DNA from: Mayfieldus sp038317345
GTDB lineage: Bacteria; Actinomycetota; Thermoleophilia; Solirubrobacterales; 70-9
Length of the DNA stretch: 51,556 nt
Assembly: GCA_038317345.1 (NCBI GenBank)
Contig: JBBQBH010000017.1
Span: 1 to 51,556 of the forward strand
Reading direction: 5' to 3'
The number at the start of each line of letters is the position of its first letter. Within the stretch, counting starts at the first letter, position 1. Below are positions 41,784 to 51,114 of the stretch, piece by piece. The notes beneath the pieces were generated by a model that was not told where the DNA came from, searched no databases, and saw nothing but the letters and a program-made list of their open reading frames with translations. The position numbers and the translations under genes are program-made.

Positions 41784-42029
41784 ATGGCGATCATCCAGGT
41801 ACGCGGCGTGTCCGCCCGGGCACATAAGCAATTGAAGGCAAAGGCCGGCAAGGACGGCAAGAGCCTGTCCGAATACCTTCGCAGCGAGTTGGAGAACCTG
41901 GCCGATCAGCCGACAATCGACGAATGGCTTGACAGAGTTGCGTCGCGCGCCCCCGTCCGCGGAGAAGGCGCGGCCGACGCGGTACGGGCGGCCCGCGCCG
42001 AACGCGAACGCGATCTCGGCGCACATTGA
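41784..42029 (+). CDS. VapB/FitA-like antitoxin
   Basis: 81 residues from ATG 41784. The N-terminal IIQVRGVSARAHKQLKAKAGKDGKSLSEYL is a ribbon-helix-helix DNA-binding fold of the FitA type; the C-terminal part (RAPVRGEGAADAVRAARAERERD) is the toxin-binding tail. It neutralises the PIN toxin and represses the operon. Its stop overlaps the toxin TTG start (TTGA). Confidence 0.88.
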   Translation: MAIIQVRGVSARAHKQLKAKAGKDGKSLSEYLRSELENLADQPTIDEWLDRVASRAPVRGEGAADAVRAARAERERDLGAH

Positions 42030-42424
42030 TCGTCCTCGACGCTTCAGCGCTCGTCGACAGGCTGCTGGGTGTCGATCAACGTGCAGGGGCCGTCGCAGAA
42101 ACGATGCGAAGGGCGCGCTCTCTGCACACCCTTGACCTCGCCTATGTCGAGGTCGTTTCGACATTGCGCCGCCTTGAGGCGCGTCGCGAGCTCGGCAACC
42201 AAAGAGCCAGGCAGGCGTTGAGCGATCTGGCGACGGCTCCGGTCACACGCCATCCGGCCGCTCCCTACGCGGAGCGGATCTGGGAGCTCCGCAAGAACCA
42301 CAGTGCTTATGACGCGGCCTATGTCGCGCTCGCAGAGGCGCTTTCGATGCCCCTGCTGACCACCGACCAGCGGCTCGCCCGCGCGACAGGGCATAGGGCC
42401 CGGATCATCGAAGCCGGCGTCTAG
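42026..42424 (+). CDS. vapC: VapC-type PIN-domain toxin
   Basis: 132 residues from a TTG start coupled to the antitoxin. PIN-domain acidic residues are present: VLDASALVDRLL (first Asp), LAYVEVVSTLRR (Glu), HSAYDAAYVALAEAL (Asp) and LLTTDQRLARA (last Asp). VapC proteins cut tRNA or rRNA. All catalytic residues are intact, so the pair should be functional. Confidence 0.92.
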   Translation: MIVLDASALVDRLLGVDQRAGAVAETMRRARSLHTLDLAYVEVVSTLRRLEARRELGNQRARQALSDLATAPVTRHPAAPYAERIWELRKNHSAYDAAYVALAEALSMPLLTTDQRLARATGHRARIIEAGV

Positions 42425-42508
42425 CGCTTGCGGAAGATCCGAGTGGCTAAGTCCCTATAGCCTTGCGCCCCTTCTCGACCGAGCCCTAAACGGAGGTACC
42501 AAGCACCC

Positions 42509-44515
<2,007 letters not shown>

Positions 44516-44551
44516 TGATGATGGGCAGGGGGCCGCGCTAGCCTGAACTCC

Positions 44552-45307
44552 GTGGGTACTGATGCCAGGGACGGCACAGCCGCACGGCTTGCCGAGCTGA
44601 TCCGCGAGTCGCGCTGCACGGTGGCGCTGACCGGCGCCGGGATCTCGGTTCCATCCGGGATCCCCGACTTCCGCACCCCCGGCACGGGGATCTGGGAGAA
44701 CGTCGACCCGATGGAGGTCGCCCACATCGACGCCTTCCGTCGCGACCCCGAGCGCTTCTGGAGTTTCTATCGGCCGCGCTTCGAGGCGCTCGACGACAAG
44801 CAGCCCAACGACGCCCACCGGGCTCTGGCACAGCTCGAGGCCGAGGGTCTGCTCGACGCGGTGGTGACCCAGAACATCGACCGCCTGCATCGCAAGGCCG
44901 GCACCCAGCGGCTGATCGAGGTGCACGGCTCGATCGATACTTCGAGCTGCACGAGTTGCAACACCTCGTTTCCACTCGAGCAGGTGGACACGCTGTTCAC
45001 CAATGGCGTCGCCCACTGCTCGGCATGCGAGGGGTTGGTGAAGCCCGACGTGGTCCTCTTCGGCGAGTTTCTGCCCGAGGATGCGATGCGGGAGGCCCAG
45101 ACGCTGGCCGAGCGCTGCGAGCTGATGCTCTGCGTCGGCTCCTCGCTCGAGGTCCACCCGGTTGCCGGCCTGCCCAGCATCGCCGTTGCCTCGGGCGCCA
45201 AGCTCGGCATCGTCACCCAGGGCGCGACGCCGTATGACTCCGACGCCGACGTGAAGCTCGACGGCGACGTGGTCGACGACATGACCGCGGTGCTCGCCGC
45301 GCTGTAG
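44552..45307 (+). CDS. Sir2-family NAD-dependent protein deacylase
   Basis: 251 residues from GTG 44552. NAD-binding TGAGISVPSGIPDFRTPG near 29-46, TQNIDRLH and catalytic His in EVHGSI, zinc ribbon CTSC...CSAC near 131-155, and GSSLEVHP near 193-200. Class depends on residues after HG, not certain here. Sirtuins remove acyl groups from lysine and make nicotinamide; bacterial members regulate acyl-CoA synthetases, which fits the beta-oxidation gene just upstream. Confidence 0.93.
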   Translation: MGTDARDGTAARLAELIRESRCTVALTGAGISVPSGIPDFRTPGTGIWENVDPMEVAHIDAFRRDPERFWSFYRPRFEALDDKQPNDAHRALAQLEAEGLLDAVVTQNIDRLHRKAGTQRLIEVHGSIDTSSCTSCNTSFPLEQVDTLFTNGVAHCSACEGLVKPDVVLFGEFLPEDAMREAQTLAERCELMLCVGSSLEVHPVAGLPSIAVASGAKLGIVTQGATPYDSDADVKLDGDVVDDMTAVLAAL

Positions 45308-45342
45308 TGGATCGGGCGCCCAGCCCGGACTAGGGTTAGCCG

Positions 45343-46079
45343 ATGTCTGCGGACCGACGTACCGCCGTTGTCACCGGCGCCAGCAGCGGGATCGGCGAGG
45401 CGACGGCGCGGGCGCTGGCCGGAGCGGGATTCGAGGTCGTCGCGGCCGCCCGCCGGCTCGAGCGATGCGAGAAGCTCGCCGAGGAGATCGGCGGCCGGGC
45501 GCTGAAGCTCGACGTCACCGACCCGGATTCGGTTGCGTCGCTTGCCGATGCCGTACCCGACGCTGCGGTACTGATCAACAATGCCGGCGGCGCCCAGGGC
45601 CTCGAGCCGGTCGCCGAGGCCAACGAGGAGAAGTGGCGGACGATGTACGAGTCCAACGTGATGGGGGTGATGCGGGTCACCAAGGCGCTGCTGCCGGCCC
45701 TGGAGCGAAGCGACGACGGCTTTGTCGTGGTCATCGGGTCGCTGGAGTCGAGGTCTATCCCGGTGGTGGCGGCTACACCGCAGCCAAGCACGCCGCGCAT
45801 GCGATCGCCCAGACGCTGCGCATCGAGCTGGTCGGCAAGCCGATCCGGGTCAGCGAGGTAGCGCCGGGGATGGTCGAGACCGAGTTCTCGGTCGTCCGCT
45901 TCGACGGCGACGAGGAGCAGGCGGCGCAGGTCTATAAGGGTTTGAAGCCGCTCACGGCAGAAGACGTCGCCGACGCGATCGCCTACGTGGTCACCCGTCC
46001 GCCGCACGTCGACATCGACTACGTCTCGATCAAGCCGACCGCTCAGGCGACGGCGACGCTGACCCATCGCGAGCCGTAG
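45343..46079 (+). pseudogene. Short-chain dehydrogenase/reductase with a frameshift
   Basis: Two overlapping frames make one complete SDR. Frame 1 (from ATG 45343) carries TGASSGIGEATARAL and VLINNAGG and runs to VVVIGSL. Frame 2 picks up with AGVEVYPGGGGYTAAKHAA, the catalytic YxxxK, and continues to THREP at 46079. Near 45743 the DNA reads TCGCTGGAGTCGAG where a codon such as GCT between CTG and GGA is expected, so two bases are missing (or one is extra). The catalytic Tyr and Lys are lost from the frame-1 product. Either a recent mutation or a sequencing error. Confidence 0.85.
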
Positions 46080-46154
46080 TCGGGCAATTCGCTTGCGCGG
46101 CGGTAGGTGAACTGGGAAGGTGGGCTCCTGGATGAACCGACAAGGAGGGTGCTG

Positions 46155-46475
46155 ATGCCGAAGTATCTACTGGAGGCGACCTATTCGACCGAGGGTGTCG
46201 AGGGCCTCAAGAACAAGGGCGGGAGCAGCCGGCGGGACGCCGTGACGGAGATGGTCGAGGCCCTCGGCGGAAAGCTCGAGAGCTTCTATTTCGGCTTCGG
46301 CGAGAGCGACGCATACGTCACCGTCGACGTGCCGGACAACATCACCGCCACCGCGGCCGCGCTGACGGTCAACTCCTCCGGTGGCGCCGCGGTGAAGACG
46401 ACCGTGCTGCTCACGCCCGAGGATGTCGATGAAGCCGCAAAGCGTTCGGTCGAATACCGCCCGCCCGGCAGCTGA
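46155..46475 (+). CDS. GYD-domain protein
   Basis: 106 residues. The start ATG 46155 (AAGGAGGGTGCTG before it) begins the fold: KYLLEATYSTEGVEGLKNKGG, RDAVTEMVEALGGKLESFYFGFGESDAYVTVDVPDN. This is the GYD domain (alpha/beta dimeric barrel, unknown function). The family is common in this lineage and usually stands alone. Confidence 0.88.
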   Translation: MPKYLLEATYSTEGVEGLKNKGGSSRRDAVTEMVEALGGKLESFYFGFGESDAYVTVDVPDNITATAAALTVNSSGGAAVKTTVLLTPEDVDEAAKRSVEYRPPGS

Positions 46476-46498
46476 CGCGCCAGCGACATAAAGCTCGC

Positions 46499-46523
46499 CT
46501 GGGAGTTCTCAGGAAACTCCCAG
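46499..46523. promoter_or_regulatory. Perfect 9-bp inverted repeat upstream of the response regulator
   Basis: CTGGGAGTT (46499-46507) and AACTCCCAG (46515-46523) are separated by seven bases, ending 22 bases before the response-regulator ATG. It may be the autoregulatory site for the two-component pair or a terminator for the GYD gene; no T-run follows. Confidence 0.5.
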
Positions 46524-46545
46524 CTTCAGTCACGATGATGGGTGT

Positions 46546-47262
46546 ATGCCTGCCGGTCAGCCGCCGCCCGACGAGAGCCAGCTCCGCGTCCTCGTCGTCG
46601 ACGACGACCAGAACATCGCCGACGTTCTCTCGATGGCGCTGCGCTACGAGGACTTCGCGGTCGAGCAGGCGGCCAACGGACAGCAGGCGCTGAAGGGCGC
46701 CGAGGACTTCCGCCCCCACATCATCATCCTCGACGTGATGCTGCCCGACCTCGACGGCTTCGAGGTTGCCAAGCGTCTGGCCGAGCGCCGCGCCGAGATT
46801 CCGATCCTCTTTCTCACCGCCCGCGACACCACCGACGACAAGGTCCGCGGCCTGACCCTTGGCGGCGACGACTACGTCACCAAGCCGTTCAGCGTCGAGG
46901 AGATCCTGGCGCGCATCCGCACCATCCTGCGGCGGGTCGGGCTCGCACAGGACAACGGCAACCACCTGTCCTTCGCCGACCTCGAGCTCGACGACGACAC
47001 CCGCGAGGTGACCAGGAGCGGACAGCTGATCGAGCTGACCGACACTGAGTACCGGCTGCTGCGCTACCTGATGCTGCATCCGCGCCACGTACTCACCCGC
47101 GCCCAGATCCTCGACCACGTCTGGGAGTACGACTTCGGCGGCGACGCGCGGGTGCTCGAGACCTATGTCAGCTATCTGCGCAAGAAGCTCGAGTCCCACG
47201 GTCCGCGAGTGATCCACACCGTGCGCGGTGTCGGCTACGCGCTGCGCATGCCGAGGAGCTAG
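46546..47262 (+). CDS. OmpR/PhoB-family response regulator
   Basis: 238 residues. Receiver: VLVVDDDQNIADV with acidic pocket, phosphorylated Asp63 in ILDVMLPDLDGFEVA, Thr in FLTARD and Lys in VTKPFSVEE. DNA-binding winged helix at about 140-235: ELTDTEYRLLRYLMLHPRHVL, VETYVSYLRKKLE and VIHTVRGVGYALR. The partner kinase follows after a 163-base gap filled by a long inverted repeat. Its stop codon TAG lies inside the left repeat arm. Confidence 0.95.
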   Translation: MPAGQPPPDESQLRVLVVDDDQNIADVLSMALRYEDFAVEQAANGQQALKGAEDFRPHIIILDVMLPDLDGFEVAKRLAERRAEIPILFLTARDTTDDKVRGLTLGGDDYVTKPFSVEEILARIRTILRRVGLAQDNGNHLSFADLELDDDTREVTRSGQLIELTDTEYRLLRYLMLHPRHVLTRAQILDHVWEYDFGGDARVLETYVSYLRKKLESHGPRVIHTVRGVGYALRMPRS

Positions 47263-47425
47263 TGGTGCCTCCCGCAACATTTCGCCGGAAATGACGGCCC
47301 CAGCTCACCACCAGCCCGCGTCCTCGGTCGCCCGAGTAGATCTACTACTCGGGCCCCCTGTGTCCTTGCCTGGTGGCGCCTGGATCTCGTCATTTCCTGG
47401 CGAACGTCACGGGAGGCACCACTAG
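47259..47425 (+). repeat. 167-bp near-complete inverted repeat between regulator and kinase genes
   Basis: Outer arms CTAGTGGTGCCTCCCG (47259-47274) and CGGGAGGCACCACTAG (47410-47425) pair perfectly over 16 bp. Inner arms TTCGCCGGAAATGACG (47281-47296) and 47388-47404 pair with one bulged base; CCAG and CCACCAG (47300-47314) pair with CTGGTGG and CTGG (47370-47383); the apex GCCCGAGTAG/CTACTCGGGC (47330-47354) is perfect over 10 bp. The element begins within the regulator stop codon and ends at the base before the kinase ATG. The kinase Shine-Dalgarno GGGAGG lies in the right outer arm, so folding would mask it. Confidence 0.85.
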
Positions 47426-49027
47426 ATGTCGCTGCGCCTTCGCCTCCTTCTCAGTCTGCTCGCCTTGACGGCTGCCGGATTGCTGATCGTCGATGCCGTC
47501 TCCTACAGCTCGCTGCGCTCGCATCTACTGCAGCGGGTCGATCAGCAGGTCGAGTCGGCTCGGGGTCCGGCGACGGTGGCGCTGCTCGCGCAGCCAAGTT
47601 CGAAGCCGATCCGCAGGCAGCTGCACGAGCATGGGGCGGCTCGCGGGCTCGCGCTGCGCGGCCATGTCGGAACCGGCGGGATCAACGGCGGTGGCCCCGT
47701 CGTTGTCCCCGCGCCCGGCGCGGGTCAACCCGGCTCCGCTATCGGCCTTGGCCTGCAACCTCCTCGCCGGGCGAACGATGAGGGGCCGCCAGGCGCCGGC
47801 CCGCCCGACGTCTTCCAGCTGCCGCCGGGCACCTACGGTGCAATTCGCACCGCGCGCGGTAAGACGGTGAGCACGCTCAGCTTCAGCTACGGGGAGCAGA
47901 ACCTGCCGGCGCCGGCGCTGCCAAAGAACCCACCGATCTCGACGCCCGTTGGTCCTGTGCGGACCTTCACCGTCGACGCTCGCAGCGGGTCGTCTCAGTT
48001 TCGTGCCGCGGCCTTCCGCCCGGCTGGCTCGACCTTCACCGCCTTCGTGGCCGTACCGCTGAACGACTTCCAGGACACGCTCAATCACGTCGCGTTGATC
48101 GGCGCCATCGTCACCGCAGCGGTGCTGATCGGCCTCGCGGTGCTGGCTTGGTGGCTGATCAGGCTCGGGCTGCGCCCCCTTGAGGAGATGGGGGAGACCG
48201 CGGGCCGGATCGCGGACGGGGATCTTTCTCAGCGAGTTGAGGAGACCAATCCACGCACAGAGGTCGGCCAGCTCGGAGTCGCCCTCAACTCGATGCTTGG
48301 CCAGATCGAGGAGGCATTCGACCAGCGCGAGGCCAGCGAGCGGCGGATGCGGCGCTTCCTCGCCGACGCGTCGCATGAGCTGCGCACACCGCTCACTTCG
48401 ATCCGCGGCTACGCGGAGGTGTTCGGGATGGGTGCCGCGGAGAATCCCGAGGACGTGGAGATGGCGATGCGGCGGATCGAGCAGGAGTCGGTGCGGATGA
48501 GCCTGATGGTCAACGACCTGCTCAGCCTCGCCCGCCTCGACGAGGTGCGAGAGCCGCTGCGCGAGCCCGTCGATTTACGGGAGCTGGTCGCCGAAGCGTG
48601 CGACGACGCCCACGCCGCCGCTCCCGATCGACGCATCGCCTTCACCGCTCCCGATCCTGTGGAGATTCTCGGTGACCCCCACCAGCTACGCCAGGTGGTG
48701 ACCAACCTGCTCGCCAATGCAGCCGTCCACACGCCCGCCGGCACGCCGATCGAGGTGACCCTCGGGACCGACGACGGCAACGCGACCCTCACGGTTCGCG
48801 ACCATGGCCCCGGCCTCCCCGACGACGCCGAGGAGCGGATCTTCGAGCGCTTCTGGCGCCAGAGCGCATCCCGAGGCCGGGACAGCGGCGGCGCGGGTCT
48901 CGGCCTTGCGATCGTCGCCGGGGTCGTCGCCGCCCACGGCGGAAGCGCCCGCGCCTCCAACCATCCAGACGGCGGCGCCGTGTTCACGATTGAGCTGCCG
49001 ATCCGGGTCGAAGCAGCGGCCCGGTAG
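47426..49027 (+). CDS. HAMP-containing sensor histidine kinase
   Basis: 533 residues. First helix about 4-25, a periplasmic sensor of about 190 residues rich in Pro and Gly, second helix about 213-236, HAMP (RLGLRPLEEMGETAGRIADGDLS), then HisKA with ASHELRTPLTSIRGYAEVF (phosphorylated His) and HATPase: NLLANAAVHT (N box), DHGPGLPDDAEERIFERFWR (G1, F) and GGAGLGLAIV (G2). Complete, so it probably phosphorylates the regulator before it. The ribosome binding site is inside the inverted repeat, hence its expression relative to the regulator may be controlled by RNA structure. Confidence 0.94.
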   Translation: MSLRLRLLLSLLALTAAGLLIVDAVSYSSLRSHLLQRVDQQVESARGPATVALLAQPSSKPIRRQLHEHGAARGLALRGHVGTGGINGGGPVVVPAPGAGQPGSAIGLGLQPPRRANDEGPPGAGPPDVFQLPPGTYGAIRTARGKTVSTLSFSYGEQNLPAPALPKNPPISTPVGPVRTFTVDARSGSSQFRAAAFRPAGSTFTAFVAVPLNDFQDTLNHVALIGAIVTAAVLIGLAVLAWWLIRLGLRPLEEMGETAGRIADGDLSQRVEETNPRTEVGQLGVALNSMLGQIEEAFDQREASERRMRRFLADASHELRTPLTSIRGYAEVFGMGAAENPEDVEMAMRRIEQESVRMSLMVNDLLSLARLDEVREPLREPVDLRELVAEACDDAHAAAPDRRIAFTAPDPVEILGDPHQLRQVVTNLLANAAVHTPAGTPIEVTLGTDDGNATLTVRDHGPGLPDDAEERIFERFWRQSASRGRDSGGAGLGLAIVAGVVAAHGGSARASNHPDGGAVFTIELPIRVEAAAR

Positions 49028-49043
49028 GACTCCCAAACGACGA

Positions 49044-49070
49044 GCGGCCCACCCCGGGAGGGTGGGCCGC
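49044..49070. terminator. Terminator hairpin between convergent genes
   Basis: GCGGCCCACC (49044-49053) and GGTGGGCCGC (49061-49070) form a perfect 10-bp stem with a seven-base loop, 17 bases past the kinase stop and 37 bases past the stop of the convergent gene at 49107; likely bidirectional. Confidence 0.75.
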
Positions 49071-49106
49071 CTGTCGGATTGGCGTCTGACCGAGAGGGGC
49101 GCTCGA

Positions 49107-49772
49107 TCAGTTTCCGCGCCGGCCCAGCGCCGGCGGCAGACCGGGCGGCGGTCCGCCGGGCACGCCCGACGGCGGCTTCGGCAGATTCTTGAAGTGCTGG
49201 CGAAACTGCTTCAGCATCTTCTGCTGGAACGCGCTGTCGGTGGCGAACACGAAACTGCCATCCGGCGACTGCGAGACGTGCACCTGATCGCCCGCCTGCA
49301 GGTCGCTCAGCTGCGCCTTGTCACCGTCGCGAACGACCGTGGCGTCGCTCGGGACGTCGAGGGTGACCGTCTTGTAGGTCGCCTTCTCGGTTCCTTCGGT
49401 GATCGTCAGCTGGCTCCCGGAGACCGAGCTCACCTTGCCGTCGTCCCCGGTCACGGTAATGAAGCCGTCGCCGGCCTTGTTCGGGACGACCATCTCCGAG
49501 TGAACCGGGGGGCCGCCGAGCGGGCCGAGCCCACCATCGGGCCCACGGAACGCCATACGGGGGCCCCTGCCCTTGATCGCCGCCGCGGTCGCGATGCCGC
49601 CTCCCGGCGGCGGGCCGATCGCGGTGCCGTACTCGAAGGTCGGGGCAGCAGCATTGCCGTTCGAACTGCTCTTTGATGGCGCCGCGGCGCCGGTGGCGAT
49701 TCCGACCACCGCGGCAGCCGTCGCGGTAGCGGCGATCGTGACGGCGGTCTGCTTGATTCGGGTGCGATTCAT
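49107..49772 (-). CDS. Secreted Gly/Pro-rich protein with an OB-like domain
   Basis: 221 residues; GGAGGACC precedes the ATG at 49772. Signal sequence TAVTIAATATAAAVVGIATGAAA, a flexible part (PPPGGGIATAA, GPLGGPPVHSE), then a beta domain (TVTGDDGKVSSVSGSQLTI, YKTVTLDVPSDATVVRDG, AQLSDLQAGDQVHVSQ) that resembles DUF5666-like small barrels, and a Pro/Gly tail. Probably exported. Its position opposite the two-component pair suggests it may be in the same stimulon; inference. Confidence 0.7.
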   Translation of the reverse strand: MNRTRIKQTAVTIAATATAAAVVGIATGAAAPSKSSSNGNAAAPTFEYGTAIGPPPGGGIATAAAIKGRGPRMAFRGPDGGLGPLGGPPVHSEMVVPNKAGDGFITVTGDDGKVSSVSGSQLTITEGTEKATYKTVTLDVPSDATVVRDGDKAQLSDLQAGDQVHVSQSPDGSFVFATDSAFQQKMLKQFRQHFKNLPKPPSGVPGGPPPGLPPALGRRGN

Positions 49773-49904
49773 CTGGAAGGTCCTCCTTGTCGGATGGGTG
49801 AAGCCGGGTTGTCTCCCAGCGGGAGCCTCGCTTGCGACCCTGGAAAAGGCCTGAGATCAGCCCAAGAATCGGCGGGGAGCCGAGCGGGAGGGGAGAACGT
49901 TGGG

Positions 49905-49994
49905 CGAGGCACCGTCACGATCGCGGGGCACCTGGCGGATGAGATGCCGCGCGGTACGCTGAATCGCGTTCTCCGACAGGCGGGTCTGAAGTGA
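49905..49994 (+). pseudogene. 3' remnant of a HicA toxin gene
   Basis: RGTVTIAGHLADEMPRGTLN followed by RVLRQAGLK matches the second half of HicA (T-V-T-V...P-P-G-T-L-x-x-I-L-K-Q-A-G-L-K). The first half with the G-S-H-R-Q catalytic His is absent; upstream codons (GSRAGGENVG) are unrelated. The stop overlaps the GTG start of hicB, the normal hicAB junction, so an intact pair once existed. Confidence 0.7.
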
Positions 49995-50200
49995 CCGAGT
50001 ACGCAGTGATCATCGAGCGCGGCGACCAGGGGTTCGGGGCCTATGTGCCGGATCTCCCCGGATGCGTTGCAACGGGCGGTACCCGAGAGGAAGTCGAGCG
50101 CCTGATCCGGGACGCGATCGTGATGCACGTAGAGGATCTCCACCGAACTGACGAGCAGGTCCCCGAACCGCGGACGGTCGTTTCCGCGGTTGACGTCTAG
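49991..50200 (+). CDS. hicB: HicB-like antitoxin (orphan)
   Basis: 69 residues from GTG 49991. YAVIIERGDQGFGAYVPDLPGCVATGGTREE is the HicB partial RNase H-like fold. Short HicB proteins of this size lack the C-terminal DNA-binding domain, as here. With the HicA start lost, it is an antitoxin without a partner. The stop overlaps that of the convergent gene at 50197 by four bases. Confidence 0.85.
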   Translation: MTEYAVIIERGDQGFGAYVPDLPGCVATGGTREEVERLIRDAIVMHVEDLHRTDEQVPEPRTVVSAVDV

Positions 50201-50964
50201 CCGCGCAGCACGCGGCGCCGGCGCAGCACCCGCTCGGCGACGGGCAGCAGCTCGCGCACGCTCTCGGCCGACGCCTCGTTCATCTCGCCGCGCAGCGCCG
50301 TGTTGGCGGCGTTGCCGACCTCTCCGCGCCGCTCGCTGAGGACCTCCATGTCCTCCTCGTGGCCGGGGTCCTGGAGCGCCCCGCGCAGCTCGACCAGCAA
50401 GGCCTCAACCCCAACTTGAAGTTGAAGGGCGGCCTCGCGGAATCGGCCCGTGTCGAGATCGAGGCGGGCGCGGACCAGCATCGTCTCGCAGACGTCGAGC
50501 TCCTCGCGCCCGCCGAGCACCGCGGCGATCCGCTCCTGGGGGCGCAGGTCGGCGTCGCGGCGCGCGCGGCGTCCACCGCGGGCGGGGGCGCCCGGCTCCA
50601 GCTCGCGGGCTGCCATCCATTCCCCCTCGGCGACCTGCTCGCCGCTGCCGTAGCCGACCCGGATCGCAAGTGCCCGCTCGCTGCCCAGCTCGTGGACGTA
50701 GGGATCGCCACTGGCGGCTCGCAAAACCGAGAGTGCCCGGTTGAGCAATCGCAGGCCATCCTCGGCGGCATCGAGAAGCGCTTCGTGGTCGCCGCTCAGC
50801 TCCTGCAGCCACTCGGCCGCCTCGGAGTCGTTTGCGAACGGATCCGCCTTCACGGCGGTGATCCGGGTCAGCGGCAATTCGCCGGGCGGACCACTCTCCG
50901 CCTCGCGGGCCCGGCGGCGGCGCTTGGCCGGGCGCGGGGCGGCGATCGTCTCGACGACCAGCAC
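50197..50964 (-). CDS. Conserved helical hypothetical protein, possibly longer at the N-terminus
   Basis: 255 residues from GTG 50964. Mostly helical and acidic (LQELSGDHEALLDAAEDGLRLL, ELDVCETMLVRARLDLDTGRF, LQVGVEALLVELRGAL); no family recognised. The frame continues upstream to 51102 with protein-like sequence: LFPFAQLEFAGQIGLGDGRY then LARTAGDKRAG, so the true protein probably begins near 51102, where the only candidate is an ATA codon right after a TAA-TAG pair. The GTG at 50964 has AGGAG directly against it, too close for normal initiation. Downstream of the M23-like gene, probably one transcript. Confidence 0.6.
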   Translation of the reverse strand: MLVVETIAAPRPAKRRRRAREAESGPPGELPLTRITAVKADPFANDSEAAEWLQELSGDHEALLDAAEDGLRLLNRALSVLRAASGDPYVHELGSERALAIRVGYGSGEQVAEGEWMAARELEPGAPARGGRRARRDADLRPQERIAAVLGGREELDVCETMLVRARLDLDTGRFREAALQLQVGVEALLVELRGALQDPGHEEDMEVLSERRGEVGNAANTALRGEMNEASAESVRELLPVAERVLRRRRVLRG

Positions 50965-51114
50965 CTCCTGGCTTTCCTCGTTGTTTCCGGCCCCTGCCCT
51001 CTTATCGCCAGCCGTGCGCGCCAGATAGCGCCCGTCGCCGAGTCCGATCTGACCCGCGAATTCGAGCTGTGCGAATGGGAAGAGCTGGGCGTCGGCGGCT
51101 ATGGCCGCAGCCTA

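Noticed and set aside
47501..47517. TCCTACA half-site in the kinase gene
   Set aside because: No matching right arm (CGCTGCG); it encodes the SYSSLRS region of the kinase first helix.
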